Positions 1 to 6,378 of a stretch of DNA of 18,476 nucleotides are shown one piece after another. The DNA is from Bacteroidales bacterium (GTDB lineage Bacteria; Bacteroidota; Bacteroidia; Bacteroidales; UBA932), in NCBI GenBank assembly GCA_004552965.1, contig SFMU01000041.1:1-18476 (forward strand). Direction: 5' to 3'. Each line of letters starts with the position of its first letter. The first letter of the stretch is position 1. The notes beneath the pieces are model-generated. The model was not told the DNA's origin, did no database searches, and was given only the letters and a program-made list of their open reading frames with translations. A program made the position numbers and the translations under genes.

Positions 1-547
1 TCTCGTAACTCTTCTCTATCCCTTCCCACAACAGCTTCGGGTCCGTCGGATACCTCATCTCGCTCTCATAGCAGGTCGCATCCGTGTACATCGTATCCAA
101 ATTCTGCATGTATGGCTTCCATTGTTCCGCCAGGATGTCCTGCAACTGCTGTATCTTCAGTTTTCCCGCAAGCTCCAGCATTATGTCATCCAGCAGTTTG
201 TAGTTTGTCAGCGGACGAGCCGGATCTATTATCACGTCGCAGAACATCTGGTAGTGGATGTTGCCGTTCAACTGCTCCATCAACTTCGGACAACTCAGCC
301 CAGTGTACATCTTCAGGAACATCAATGCCACTTTCCCCTCAGCTGTGAAGTATGACCTGCGTCCAAGTTTCGGTCTCAGGCTCTTACTGACGAGTCCGAA
401 GTTCTCTGCCATCGCATGGAGCGGAAGCAGCTTCTTCATCCTGCCCAATTCACTCTTTTCAAACGTTGACCTATATAGGTCATAAAAATCGAACTCCGAG
501 AATCCAATATTTGGTGCTAATTCAGCAAAATTTCGTACTTTTGACAT
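1..547 (-). CDS. IS transposase, N-terminal part (3' end beyond window)
   Basis: Reading the minus strand from the ATG at 545-547 gives 182 open codons running off the window edge, so the C-terminal half is missing. The protein begins MSKVRNFAELAPNIG. Residues about 65-130 resemble the DUF772-type N-terminal domain of IS1182/IS5-like transposases (a helical stretch with FTAEGKVALMFLKMYTGLS, then NIHYQMFCDVI). Residues about 153-170 contain MYTDATCYESEMRYPTDPKL; the Asp of TDAT is the expected first acidic residue of the DDE catalytic triad, and ESEMRYPTD is a typical follow-on motif. The other catalytic residues would lie outside the window, so activity cannot be judged. It would catalyse cut-and-paste movement of its own element. 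A promoter (618-648) and a leader hairpin (565-602) lie upstream. The exact IS family is uncertain from memory alone. Confidence 0.85.
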   Translation of the reverse strand, partial: MSKVRNFAELAPNIGFSEFDFYDLYRSTFEKSELGRMKKLLPLHAMAENFGLVSKSLRPKLGRRSYFTAEGKVALMFLKMYTGLSCPKLMEQLNGNIHYQMFCDVIIDPARPLTNYKLLDDIMLELAGKLKIQQLQDILAEQWKPYMQNLDTMYTDATCYESEMRYPTDPKLLWEGIEKSYE

Positions 548-564
548 GCAGATTTATTTTGCGA

Positions 565-602
565 TTCCTCCAAATTCAGCTTTCCACGGCCTGTTGGAGG
601 AA
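565..602 (-). promoter_or_regulatory. Leader hairpin upstream of transposase
   Basis: TTCCTCCAA (565-573) and TTGGAGGAA (594-602) are a perfect 9-bp inverted repeat with a 20-nt loop. It lies in the predicted 5' leader of the transposase mRNA. The inner arm carries a GGAGG about 20 nt before the ATG, so folding could limit translation. This is an inference from sequence only. Confidence 0.45.
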
Positions 603-617
603 TTTTTCTTTATATAT

Positions 618-648
618 CAAAGATACGAAATATTTAACGCATTAGCAA
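618..648 (-). promoter_or_regulatory. Bacteroidota-type promoter of the transposase
   Basis: On the minus strand a TATCTTTG -7 box (618-625) is preceded by a 20-bp spacer and ATTG, whose TTG is at 646-648. This matches the Bacteroides pattern TTTG-N19-21-TAnnTTTG closely. Transcription would start near 610 and leave a leader of about 60 nt. Confidence 0.55.
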
Positions 649-700
649 TCAATTTGTTAGGGGAAGGTTAACATTTCCCGACAGTCCCTATGTAACGACA

Positions 701-834
701 GTGGCGGAAGGGTAAGTGTGGCTTGGTTCCGTCGGAACGAGTTCCGACTTCATCCCTCCCACGACTGCGTCGCGGGTCCTTCCCGTTCACGAGGCCACGG
801 GCGGCCACGCCATCCAAACTTACCCTACCGCCAC
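701..834. repeat. 134-bp structured inverted-repeat element
   Basis: The outer arms GTGGCGGAAGGGTAAGTGTGG (701-721, 21 bases with 19 pairing) and 814-834 are inverted repeats with two mismatches. Inside is a perfect palindrome, GTCGGAAC-GA-GTTCCGAC (731-748), and a further imperfect hairpin at 758-776 (CCCACGAC/GTCGCGGG). The layout is a large cruciform with side stems and is GC-rich compared with the AT-rich IS leader beside it. Short open frames on both strands look spurious. It may be a MITE-like or REP-like repeat, an IS end, or a structured RNA. No target duplication is obvious. Confidence 0.6.
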
Positions 835-886
835 TTCCTTTGAATATCAAAAGAATATCTCCCGGTGTAACCATATATATGGAAAA

Positions 887-928
887 GGGGCTGACTGATC
901 AGTCATATTGACTATTCAGTCAGTCCCT
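887..928 (-). terminator. Probable gpmI terminator (nested hairpin)
   Basis: The outer arms GGGG-CTGACTGA (887-898) and TCAGTCAG-T-CCC (917-928) pair with one bulge. The inner arms AGTCA-TAT-TGACT pair above them, giving a long two-tier stem. Read on the minus strand the stem is followed by CCCCTTTTCC, a modest T-run. It begins about 80 nt after the gpmI stop codon, with no other gene nearby that it could serve. A further short inverted repeat (ATGGCT 979-984 / AGCCAT 999-1004) lies between. Confidence 0.6.
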
Positions 929-1008
929 TTCGAGTTCCGGGAATGTGAGAAGCCTCGCCCTGAAGTCACCTAGGACCTATGGCTGAGAGCTGAACACAAG
1001 CCATCGTA

Positions 1009-2529
1009 CTAGATGAGCGGCTCGGCAGTCATCGCTGCAGGCTGCGGGATGCCCATCAGTTTCAGGATTGTAGGAGCCACGTTGCAGAGAGCTCCATCCT
1101 TGACGGTCTTGACTTCGTCGCCGGCATTGATGACGATGAACTGGACTTCATTGAGGGAATGGGCAGTGTTAGGGGTGCCGTCCTCGTTGACAGCATAGTC
1201 GGCATTGCCGTGGTCTGCGGTCAGGAGAACCACATAGTCATGCGCGATTGCGGCAGTGACGACTGCCTCAACACAGCCGTCGATGCATCCGACTGCATTC
1301 TTGATTGCCTTGTAGACACCTGTGTGGCCGACCATGTCGCCGTTTGCGAAGTTCAGGATGATCATGTCCTCCTTCTCTTCACTGATGGCGCAGATAAGTT
1401 TGTCGGTAACCTCGATGGCGCTCATCTCCGGCTTGAGGTCGTAGGTGGCGACTTTCGGGGAATTGACAAGGATTCTGTCCTCCAGGTCGAACGGAGTCTC
1501 ACGTCCTCCATTGAAGAAGAAGGTCACATGGGCATATTTCTCAGTCTCGGCAATCCTGAGCTGGCGTTTGCCGGCTTTCGATACAGTCTCTCCGAGGGTG
1601 TCGGTGACCTCTTCCTTGTCAAAAAGGATGTGCAGACCCTTGAAGGAAGCATCATAAGGAGTGAGGCAGCAATAATAGAGTGGAATGGTGTGCATTCCCT
1701 CTTCCGGCATGTCAGTCTGGGTGAGGACAGCGGTGAGCTCGCGTGCGCGGTCATTCCTGAAGTTGAAGAATATGATGGCGTCCCCTTCGGCAATCGTGGC
1801 AACCGGCGCGCCGTTCTCGGTGACGACAATCGGCTTGATGAACTCATCGGTCACATCTGCGTCATACGAAGCCTTGATTCCTTCGAGAGCGCTGGAGAAG
1901 GAAGCACCCTTGCCTTCGACCAGAAGGTCATAGGCCTCCTTGACACGGTTCCATCTCTTGTCACGGTCCATCGCGTAGAAACGGCCGCAGACCGAAGCGA
2001 TCTTGCCGGTGGTCTCCTTCATCTTCTGCTCGAGTTCCTCCACGAAACCGTAGCCGCTGCGAGGGTCGGTGTCACGACCGTCCATGAAACAGTGCACATA
2101 GACGTCGTCGAGGCCCATGTTCTTGGCCTCTGCGAGGAATTCATAGAGATGGTTGAGGCTGGAGTGGACTCCTCCGTGCGAGCAGAGCCCGAGGAAATGG
2201 AGCTTCTTGCCGTTTGCCTTGGCATATTCATAGGCAGCCTTGATCTCCTTGTTCTGCATGAGGGCATGCTCCCTGCAGGCGATGTTGATCTTCACGAGGT
2301 CCTGATAGACCACGCGGCCGGCGCCGAGGTTCATGTGTCCGACCTCGGAGTTGCCCATCTGTCCGTCAGGAAGGCCGACATATTCACCGCAGGCCTGAAG
2401 ATGCGAAAAAGGATACTTTGCGCGAAGGCTGTCGATGAAAGGAGCGCCCTGCGAATAGATTGCATTGGATGAATCCTTGCGGCCTTCTCCCCAGCCGTCG
2501 AGAATCATTAGAAGTACTTTCTTGTTCAT
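1009..2529 (-). CDS. gpmI: 2,3-bisphosphoglycerate-independent phosphoglycerate mutase
   Basis: This cytoplasmic enzyme interconverts 3- and 2-phosphoglycerate in glycolysis and gluconeogenesis, using two Mn2+ ions and a phosphoserine intermediate. The 506-residue product has the usual length. Visible motifs are MILDGWG (metal-binding Asp11), MGNSEVGHMNLGAGR with the catalytic Ser61, and TADHGNAD (437-444) supplying metal ligands near the C-terminus. I chose the ATG at 2527-2529 (MNKKVLLMILDGWG). An in-frame TTG thirteen codons upstream overlaps the -7 box and would add residues the family lacks. The gene has its own -7 box at 2566-2573 and lies 81 bases after the stop of the small lipoprotein gene on the same strand, so it is probably a separate transcript ending at the hairpin near 887-928. 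Confidence 0.97.
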   Translation of the reverse strand: MNKKVLLMILDGWGEGRKDSSNAIYSQGAPFIDSLRAKYPFSHLQACGEYVGLPDGQMGNSEVGHMNLGAGRVVYQDLVKINIACREHALMQNKEIKAAYEYAKANGKKLHFLGLCSHGGVHSSLNHLYEFLAEAKNMGLDDVYVHCFMDGRDTDPRSGYGFVEELEQKMKETTGKIASVCGRFYAMDRDKRWNRVKEAYDLLVEGKGASFSSALEGIKASYDADVTDEFIKPIVVTENGAPVATIAEGDAIIFFNFRNDRARELTAVLTQTDMPEEGMHTIPLYYCCLTPYDASFKGLHILFDKEEVTDTLGETVSKAGKRQLRIAETEKYAHVTFFFNGGRETPFDLEDRILVNSPKVATYDLKPEMSAIEVTDKLICAISEEKEDMIILNFANGDMVGHTGVYKAIKNAVGCIDGCVEAVVTAAIAHDYVVLLTADHGNADYAVNEDGTPNTAHSLNEVQFIVINAGDEVKTVKDGALCNVAPTILKLMGIPQPAAMTAEPLI

Positions 2530-2565
2530 ATCTTTACACGTGTTAGTTTCATATTCTAAATCTTG

Positions 2566-2573
2566 CAAAGATA
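2566..2573 (-). promoter_or_regulatory. -7 box of gpmI promoter
   Basis: TATCTTTG on the minus strand matches TAnnTTTG and lies 36 bases before the chosen gpmI ATG. No TTTG-like -33 element sits at the expected 19-21 bp spacing. That position falls in the hairpin at 2581-2595. Confidence 0.55.
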
Positions 2574-2575
2574 AT

Positions 2576-2595
2576 AAAAATTCAGAGTTTCTGAA
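2576..2595 (-). terminator. Weak terminator after small lipoprotein gene
   Basis: TTCAGA-AAC-TCTGAA is a perfect 6-bp stem (2581-2595). On the minus strand it is followed directly by TTTTT (2580-2576). It starts 16 bases after the stop codon of the lipoprotein gene at 2611. The stem is short and AT-rich, so termination may be partial, letting some transcripts continue into gpmI. Confidence 0.4.
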
Positions 2596-2610
2596 GCCGC
2601 GAAACGCGTA

Positions 2611-3207
2611 CTAGTGTACCAGAGAAAACTTCGGGGAACTGACTTTGGTGCCGTTCAGATAGAAATACCTGTTGCAGGTCGGATTCCGGCCTTCCTTGTG
2701 CTTGTTGCAGACATAACGGATTTCGTCGGTGGTACCATCACCCCATTTGACGACGAGGGTTTCGTCCATGTCGGCAGCGCCGTCAATCTCTCCGAACCTC
2801 ATGAAGAATCCGCTGATCGATTCATTCCCGACCATCTCCCCGTTCATCAGGACAAAGCCGTTCATGATTGGAAGGATAGCCTTGGTGGCAGGTTCCTGCT
2901 CATCGTTGTTCTCCTCTTCCGATGGGGAGGAGGAAGAGATGAATTTTTTGTACTGCTCGCAGTCGGCGGCATATTCGGAGCCCTGGAATGTAATTGTCGA
3001 GCCTTCGATTATGTTGTAGGGATAGTCCGGATTCAGAAGGTCGTTGCCGTACCGGTCTCTGACGGAAATATCCATAACCACCGGAGTCCAGTCCACCTCA
3101 TAGCCGATTCCCAATACCTCTGTGCAACTTGAAATGGTGACTGCCATCACTGAAATGGCAGCCACCTTGCTTACAGTGTCAACGCAATAACTCTTGAATA
3201 ACTTCAT
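2611..3207 (-). CDS. Small lipoprotein of unknown function
   Basis: The 198-residue product starts with a charged N-terminus, a hydrophobic stretch (KVAAISVMAVTISSC) and a lipobox Cys28, so it is probably an outer-membrane or surface lipoprotein. The mature part opens with GYEVDWTPVVMDISVRDRYG followed by NDLLNP. I recall that phrase from short Bacteroides lipoproteins of unknown function; it suggests an extracellular beta-sandwich. A low-complexity Ser/Glu/Asn run sits near residues 93-106. The ATG at 3205-3207 was chosen because it gives a clean signal peptide; an upstream in-frame start (3288) would overlap the peptidase gene and bury the signal. It lies 40 bases after the M64 peptidase gene on the same strand and is probably co-transcribed with it. 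Substrate and partner are unknown. Confidence 0.75.
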   Translation of the reverse strand: MKLFKSYCVDTVSKVAAISVMAVTISSCTEVLGIGYEVDWTPVVMDISVRDRYGNDLLNPDYPYNIIEGSTITFQGSEYAADCEQYKKFISSSSPSEEENNDEQEPATKAILPIMNGFVLMNGEMVGNESISGFFMRFGEIDGAADMDETLVVKWGDGTTDEIRYVCNKHKEGRNPTCNRYFYLNGTKVSSPKFSLVH

Positions 3208-3247
3208 GAATGATTCATCATTGTCTTTACAATGACGAAATGCACGT

Positions 3248-5335
3248 TTATTCCGAATCTTGCATCGCGCTGACGAATTTTCCTCCAATCCACCTTCCCG
3301 GAATCATCACCGGAGCACTCTGGTACTGAGGCGCTTTGACAAGACTGTTCTGCCTGACCGTATTCTCCGATGCTGCAGGGATGACTGTGAACAGATGCTC
3401 CATGTCAATGCCCAGGAACCAGGAAAGCTCATCGGATGAACCCCAGTTCTTTCCGCTCTCCTCTCCCGTCAGGTGCCGCAGGCGATAGACGATCTGCCGT
3501 CTGGAAGGAGCATTGTAACGGCCATTGTTGCCGTACATTATTGTCTTGTCCGGATCATATGTAGGGCGGCAGAAACCGTACATCATCGTATAGGCACCCT
3601 CGAATATTCCGAGAGACTCGACATCGCTGTCCTCGTAGCGGTTGGCAGTGCCGAACAGGTCTTTCCAATAGCAGTTCCCTGTGGTCGTGATTTCGAAACC
3701 GGAATCAGCTGGAAGCTGATTGAACAGGTCTTCGTCTATGAATATGTCGACATTCCTGAAGAAGCCCAGAGCATGGTAATCCCGCAGCTGGTACCAGTCC
3801 GATAGGTTTATGAACTCATTTGCGTAGTAGTACTCGTCACCGAGCAGACCGAAACCATGACCTCCAGCCTCGTGGCGTATCAGGGCCTTGAAATCCTCCT
3901 TGTCCAAGCCTCTCCCCATGAACACTATGCTGTTGCACTGACCGTAGTCGATGCTGCTGTCATCAGTGAATGACATATGGCAGGTGCCTGCATGGCATTC
4001 CTGGTTGGCGATGACAACGATCACGGCATTGCGGATGCGGCTCTCCGCCTCATCACCGAGGGCGAGGGAGGCATATTCACACACTGCATTCTTGTCACCG
4101 TCGACACTTGTCGAATTCGGAGTGAAGGCAGTGGAGAAAAGAGTTTCGCTGCCGGTATTCTCTGCACCGTTCGATCCCGTGTTGATGGCATTGGTGCGTT
4201 CCTTCGAGACAGCATTGACAAAGTAGACATTGAATCGGTCCTTGAAGTACGAATATGGCTGAACCTCGAAGAATGCCTCATAGCCTTCCCTCATTATCCT
4301 TTCATAGGTACCGTCCACAATGTCCTCCTCAATGAATCCGTCTCCCAGGAATATCAGATCCGGGCCCGTGACCCCGGTCTGGATGGCTGTCACCTTTTTG
4401 TCGTATGGCGAAACCGTCACCGGAACATTCTCCTTCGAGGTCCATCCTTTCGAACGTATGAAGGAATGGCATCTGCCTCCATTGAGGGTAAGGTCGGATT
4501 CGAGAGTGATGGAACTGCGGTGGATGAGGTCGCTGCAGGTAACCTCGACCCTGAGCTCATCTCCCTTCAGGAGGGTGACATCCCTGTTGGACATCATCAG
4601 CCAGGCGGTGAGCTTGTCTGTCGTTCCATAGCCGGAAAGCGCCAGGCTGAGAGAAAATGCCTCGATGGGAGATGCTGTTGCGGGGTCGTCCGTGTACCAG
4701 ATGTCAAGATAGTTGGTCGACATGAAGCAGTTTGCCTTTGTCCCGTTTCTCAAGACCGTGAGCGTGATCTTCTCCGGGTTGTTGAATTCCGTCCCGCTCA
4801 GGACGAACCTCATGCAGGCGCTCTGGTCGCAGGAGGAGAAGTCGTAGTTTCCCTTTTCAGTGACGATCTTCCTCATGCAGTGGAATTTCGACAGATGCTT
4901 CAGAGGATCGGCAGCTTCCTGAACCTGATCATCGTAAGAGAAGTTGATGAACGATATGTCGCTATTGATCCTTTTGCCTGGATAATACAGACCATACAGA
5001 TCGGCATTCACTTCCGGCCCCGACAGTTTATTGAAAGTTGCGGTTTCTCCGGAGCAATCTGCGATGTAGAGACTGGCAATGCTGCTCAGGCAGGCCGGAG
5101 CGAAGGCTAGGGTGTCACCTTCCTCCCAGGCGGTCTTCAGACGTGAGCCGTTCCAGCTGTGCAAGGTTTTTGTCTGGTCGGTTCCCAATGTCGCTGTGAA
5201 TGCGTCGAATGGCTCCTCTGCCGGGAAAAGGCCTTCAGGCAGAATGATTTCAGGTGCCCGGTCCATCTCCTGTCTGGTGCAGGAAACTGAAATGACTGCC
5301 AGAAGAAGGGTGGCAGGAATGATTCTGGTTCTCAT
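3248..5335 (-). CDS. M64-family (IgA-peptidase-like) metallopeptidase lipoprotein
   Basis: This is a predicted zinc endopeptidase at the outer membrane or cell surface. The 695-residue product has a lipoprotein signal ending at Cys19 (LLLAVISVSC). The N-terminal region (about 30-330) looks like a beta-sandwich; its TKTLHSW...KTAWEEGDTLAF pattern recalls fimbrillin-like Bacteroidota domains. The C-terminal catalytic part has the zinc motif HEAGGHGFGLLGDEY at 488-502 (ligands His488 and His493, probable catalytic Glu489), as in Bacteroides M64 proteins. Its start (DLIFLGDGFIEED, about 340) is also typical. The ATG at 5333-5335 was preferred over a TTG five codons upstream. A small peptide gene ends 11 bases before it and a lipoprotein gene follows, suggesting one operon. 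Cleavage of immunoglobulin A is known only for one family founder; the substrate here is unknown and may be a host or dietary glycoprotein. Confidence 0.88.
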   Translation of the reverse strand: MRTRIIPATLLLAVISVSCTRQEMDRAPEIILPEGLFPAEEPFDAFTATLGTDQTKTLHSWNGSRLKTAWEEGDTLAFAPACLSSIASLYIADCSGETATFNKLSGPEVNADLYGLYYPGKRINSDISFINFSYDDQVQEAADPLKHLSKFHCMRKIVTEKGNYDFSSCDQSACMRFVLSGTEFNNPEKITLTVLRNGTKANCFMSTNYLDIWYTDDPATASPIEAFSLSLALSGYGTTDKLTAWLMMSNRDVTLLKGDELRVEVTCSDLIHRSSITLESDLTLNGGRCHSFIRSKGWTSKENVPVTVSPYDKKVTAIQTGVTGPDLIFLGDGFIEEDIVDGTYERIMREGYEAFFEVQPYSYFKDRFNVYFVNAVSKERTNAINTGSNGAENTGSETLFSTAFTPNSTSVDGDKNAVCEYASLALGDEAESRIRNAVIVVIANQECHAGTCHMSFTDDSSIDYGQCNSIVFMGRGLDKEDFKALIRHEAGGHGFGLLGDEYYYANEFINLSDWYQLRDYHALGFFRNVDIFIDEDLFNQLPADSGFEITTTGNCYWKDLFGTANRYEDSDVESLGIFEGAYTMMYGFCRPTYDPDKTIMYGNNGRYNAPSRRQIVYRLRHLTGEESGKNWGSSDELSWFLGIDMEHLFTVIPAASENTVRQNSLVKAPQYQSAPVMIPGRWIGGKFVSAMQDSE

Positions 5336-5346
5336 AGGCTTCGGAT

Positions 5347-5487
5347 TCAAGGATTATCAATGTCTTCTCCGTTATAAATCCCGTCTTCGGAAGAGGTGCA
5401 GACAATCTCTGGGGGATAGAAAGGCTCGGCCGATATCTCAGGAGCGAGATAGGTCCATTTGGAAAAAGCCATCGGATCTGTTTTCAT
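5347..5487 (-). CDS. 46-residue peptide, C-x-S type
   Basis: An ATG at 5485-5487 opens a 46-codon frame ending 11 bases before the M64 peptidase ATG. The peptide starts MKTDPMAFSKWTYLAPEI, continues through a PEIVCTSS segment, and ends in an acidic tail (EDGIYNGEDIDNP). It has no signal peptide. From memory, its plan (a Y-x-x-PEI-like start, a V-x-C-x-S core and an Asp/Glu/Asn/Gly-rich tail) matches a loose class of very short Bacteroidales proteins encoded beside lipoprotein and fimbrillin-like genes. Position and strand suggest co-transcription, and perhaps translational coupling, with the peptidase. I found no TAnnTTTG box upstream. It could still be a chance frame, but the composition and placement argue for a real gene. 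Function unknown. Confidence 0.6.
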   Translation of the reverse strand: MKTDPMAFSKWTYLAPEISAEPFYPPEIVCTSSEDGIYNGEDIDNP

Positions 5488-5569
5488 TACTGTCGGTTTT
5501 TGATTTGATAATGGATTAGTCGGTCACGAAACATTAATCGGCAGGTTAAGTTTGAAACCCAAATTTATG

Positions 5570-5577
5570 TATATTTG
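5570..5577 (+). promoter_or_regulatory. -7 box for exported protein gene
   Basis: TATATTTG matches TAnnTTTG and lies 40 bases before the ATG at 5618. A TTTG at 5551-5554 is only 15 bp upstream, shorter than the usual 19-21 bp spacing, so the -33 element is doubtful. Confidence 0.45.
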
Positions 5578-5617
5578 TGGAAATCCAAAAAATATTCGTC
5601 GCAACAGTATTTCAAAG

Positions 5618-6307
5618 ATGAACTGCAAACTCTCCATAGCTCTCGCTTTTGCCTTGCTTTTTCTGTGTGGGATCTCCTATGCCCAGACGACCGTCAGGTT
5701 GCAGAGGAAGGGAGACAAGTATTCCGGGGCGGCTGTCACCGGAGGCCGTGAGAAGGTCATGTCAGGCGTCCGTTCCGATCTGAAGGGAGAGGTCAATTTC
5801 AACGCCAATTACAATGATGAGACCTTGGATGAACTCGCAAAGGCGATGAAGGAGAGGGAATGGAACAGCGAGGAAACCGCATGGAAGCGGGCCTGCCTCC
5901 TCAACACCAAGGAGTCTTATCAGAAATATATCTCCCTCTATCCAAGAGGTCCTCATCGCGCCCAGGCAGACAGGAAACTTGTCGATGCGAAGATCAACGA
6001 CATATTCAAGAACAACCACAACACTCTGCCTGCCTTCACCCATGTGCAGGAGGACAACAAGCCTACCAGCACTATCACAATGGAAAACACCACTGAGTAC
6101 CCTCTGACGGTGATGTACAGCGGACCTGAAATCAGGAGTGTCGTCATCGAACCCGGCTCGAGGATGTCGATAACCCTGAAGAACGGCTCCTATCGTGTCG
6201 CAGCCTCCGTGCCTCCCGGAAGCATCGCCCCTTATGCCGGCGCCCAGGTCTTCACTGGCGGACGCTATGAGACAGGCTATTGCATAGTGAATACAAGATC
6301 CTACTAG
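5618..6307 (+). CDS. Exported protein of unknown function
   Basis: I do not recognise a named family. The 229-residue product has a classical signal peptide (MNCKLSIALAFALLFLCGIS, cleavage probably after SYA, residue 22) with no lipobox, so it is probably periplasmic or secreted. Residues about 67-130 look helical and tetratricopeptide-like, with SYQKYISLYPRGPHRAQADR (100-119), a pattern seen in solute-binding helical repeats. Residues about 147-229 look like a small beta-domain (TITMENTTEYPLTVMYSGP, then IEPGSRMSITLKNGSYRVAA), similar in feel to the carboxypeptidase-regulatory or surface-sandwich domains of Bacteroidota. The ATG at 5618 was chosen because it begins the signal peptide and follows a -7 box; an in-frame ATG at 5552 lies upstream of that box. 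The gene is divergent from the peptidase cassette and convergent with the phosphate transporter gene. Confidence 0.75.
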   Translation: MNCKLSIALAFALLFLCGISYAQTTVRLQRKGDKYSGAAVTGGREKVMSGVRSDLKGEVNFNANYNDETLDELAKAMKEREWNSEETAWKRACLLNTKESYQKYISLYPRGPHRAQADRKLVDAKINDIFKNNHNTLPAFTHVQEDNKPTSTITMENTTEYPLTVMYSGPEIRSVVIEPGSRMSITLKNGSYRVAASVPPGSIAPYAGAQVFTGGRYETGYCIVNTRSY

Positions 6308-6345
6308 CCAGGCTGCCGCATTTTTTTTCAATGCGATAACCTGGC
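6307..6345. terminator. Hairpin between convergent genes
   Basis: GCCAGG (6307-6312) pairs with CCTGGC (6340-6345), and CGCAT (6317-6321) pairs with ATGCG (6331-6335). The loop holds a run of T. The hairpin begins at the last base of the exported protein's stop codon and lies 33 bases beyond the stop of the convergent transporter gene. There is no T-tract after the stem on either strand, so it may act as a bidirectional but weak terminator or as a 3'-end stabiliser. Confidence 0.5.
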
Positions 6346-6378
6346 CAGAGAGGATGTGGATCGTGAATGCCCGATCCG

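Larger units (their letters stand above)
1..660 (-). mobile_element. Insertion sequence, partial; outer boundary not resolved
   Basis: The transposase gene and its promoter mark an IS whose 5' end must lie beyond about position 648 if the promoter is internal. I could not identify a terminal inverted repeat or target duplication, because the other end is outside the window. The 660 boundary is only approximate, and the element could extend to the structured repeat at 701-834. Confidence 0.5.

Noticed and set aside
668..874. A 68-codon minus-strand frame over the inverted-repeat element
   Set aside because: Arg/Gly-rich composition follows from the palindromic DNA. Overlapping frames on both strands are equally open, and it has no signal or domain.
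1159..2472. A 437-codon open frame on the plus strand opposite gpmI
   Set aside because: It is fully antisense to a certain gene and its composition is that of a reverse-complement shadow of GC-rich codons. No domain or motif is visible.
3977..5110. A 377-codon plus-strand frame opposite the M64 peptidase gene
   Set aside because: It is antisense to a well-supported coding region with zinc-site motif and lipobox. No recognisable protein features.
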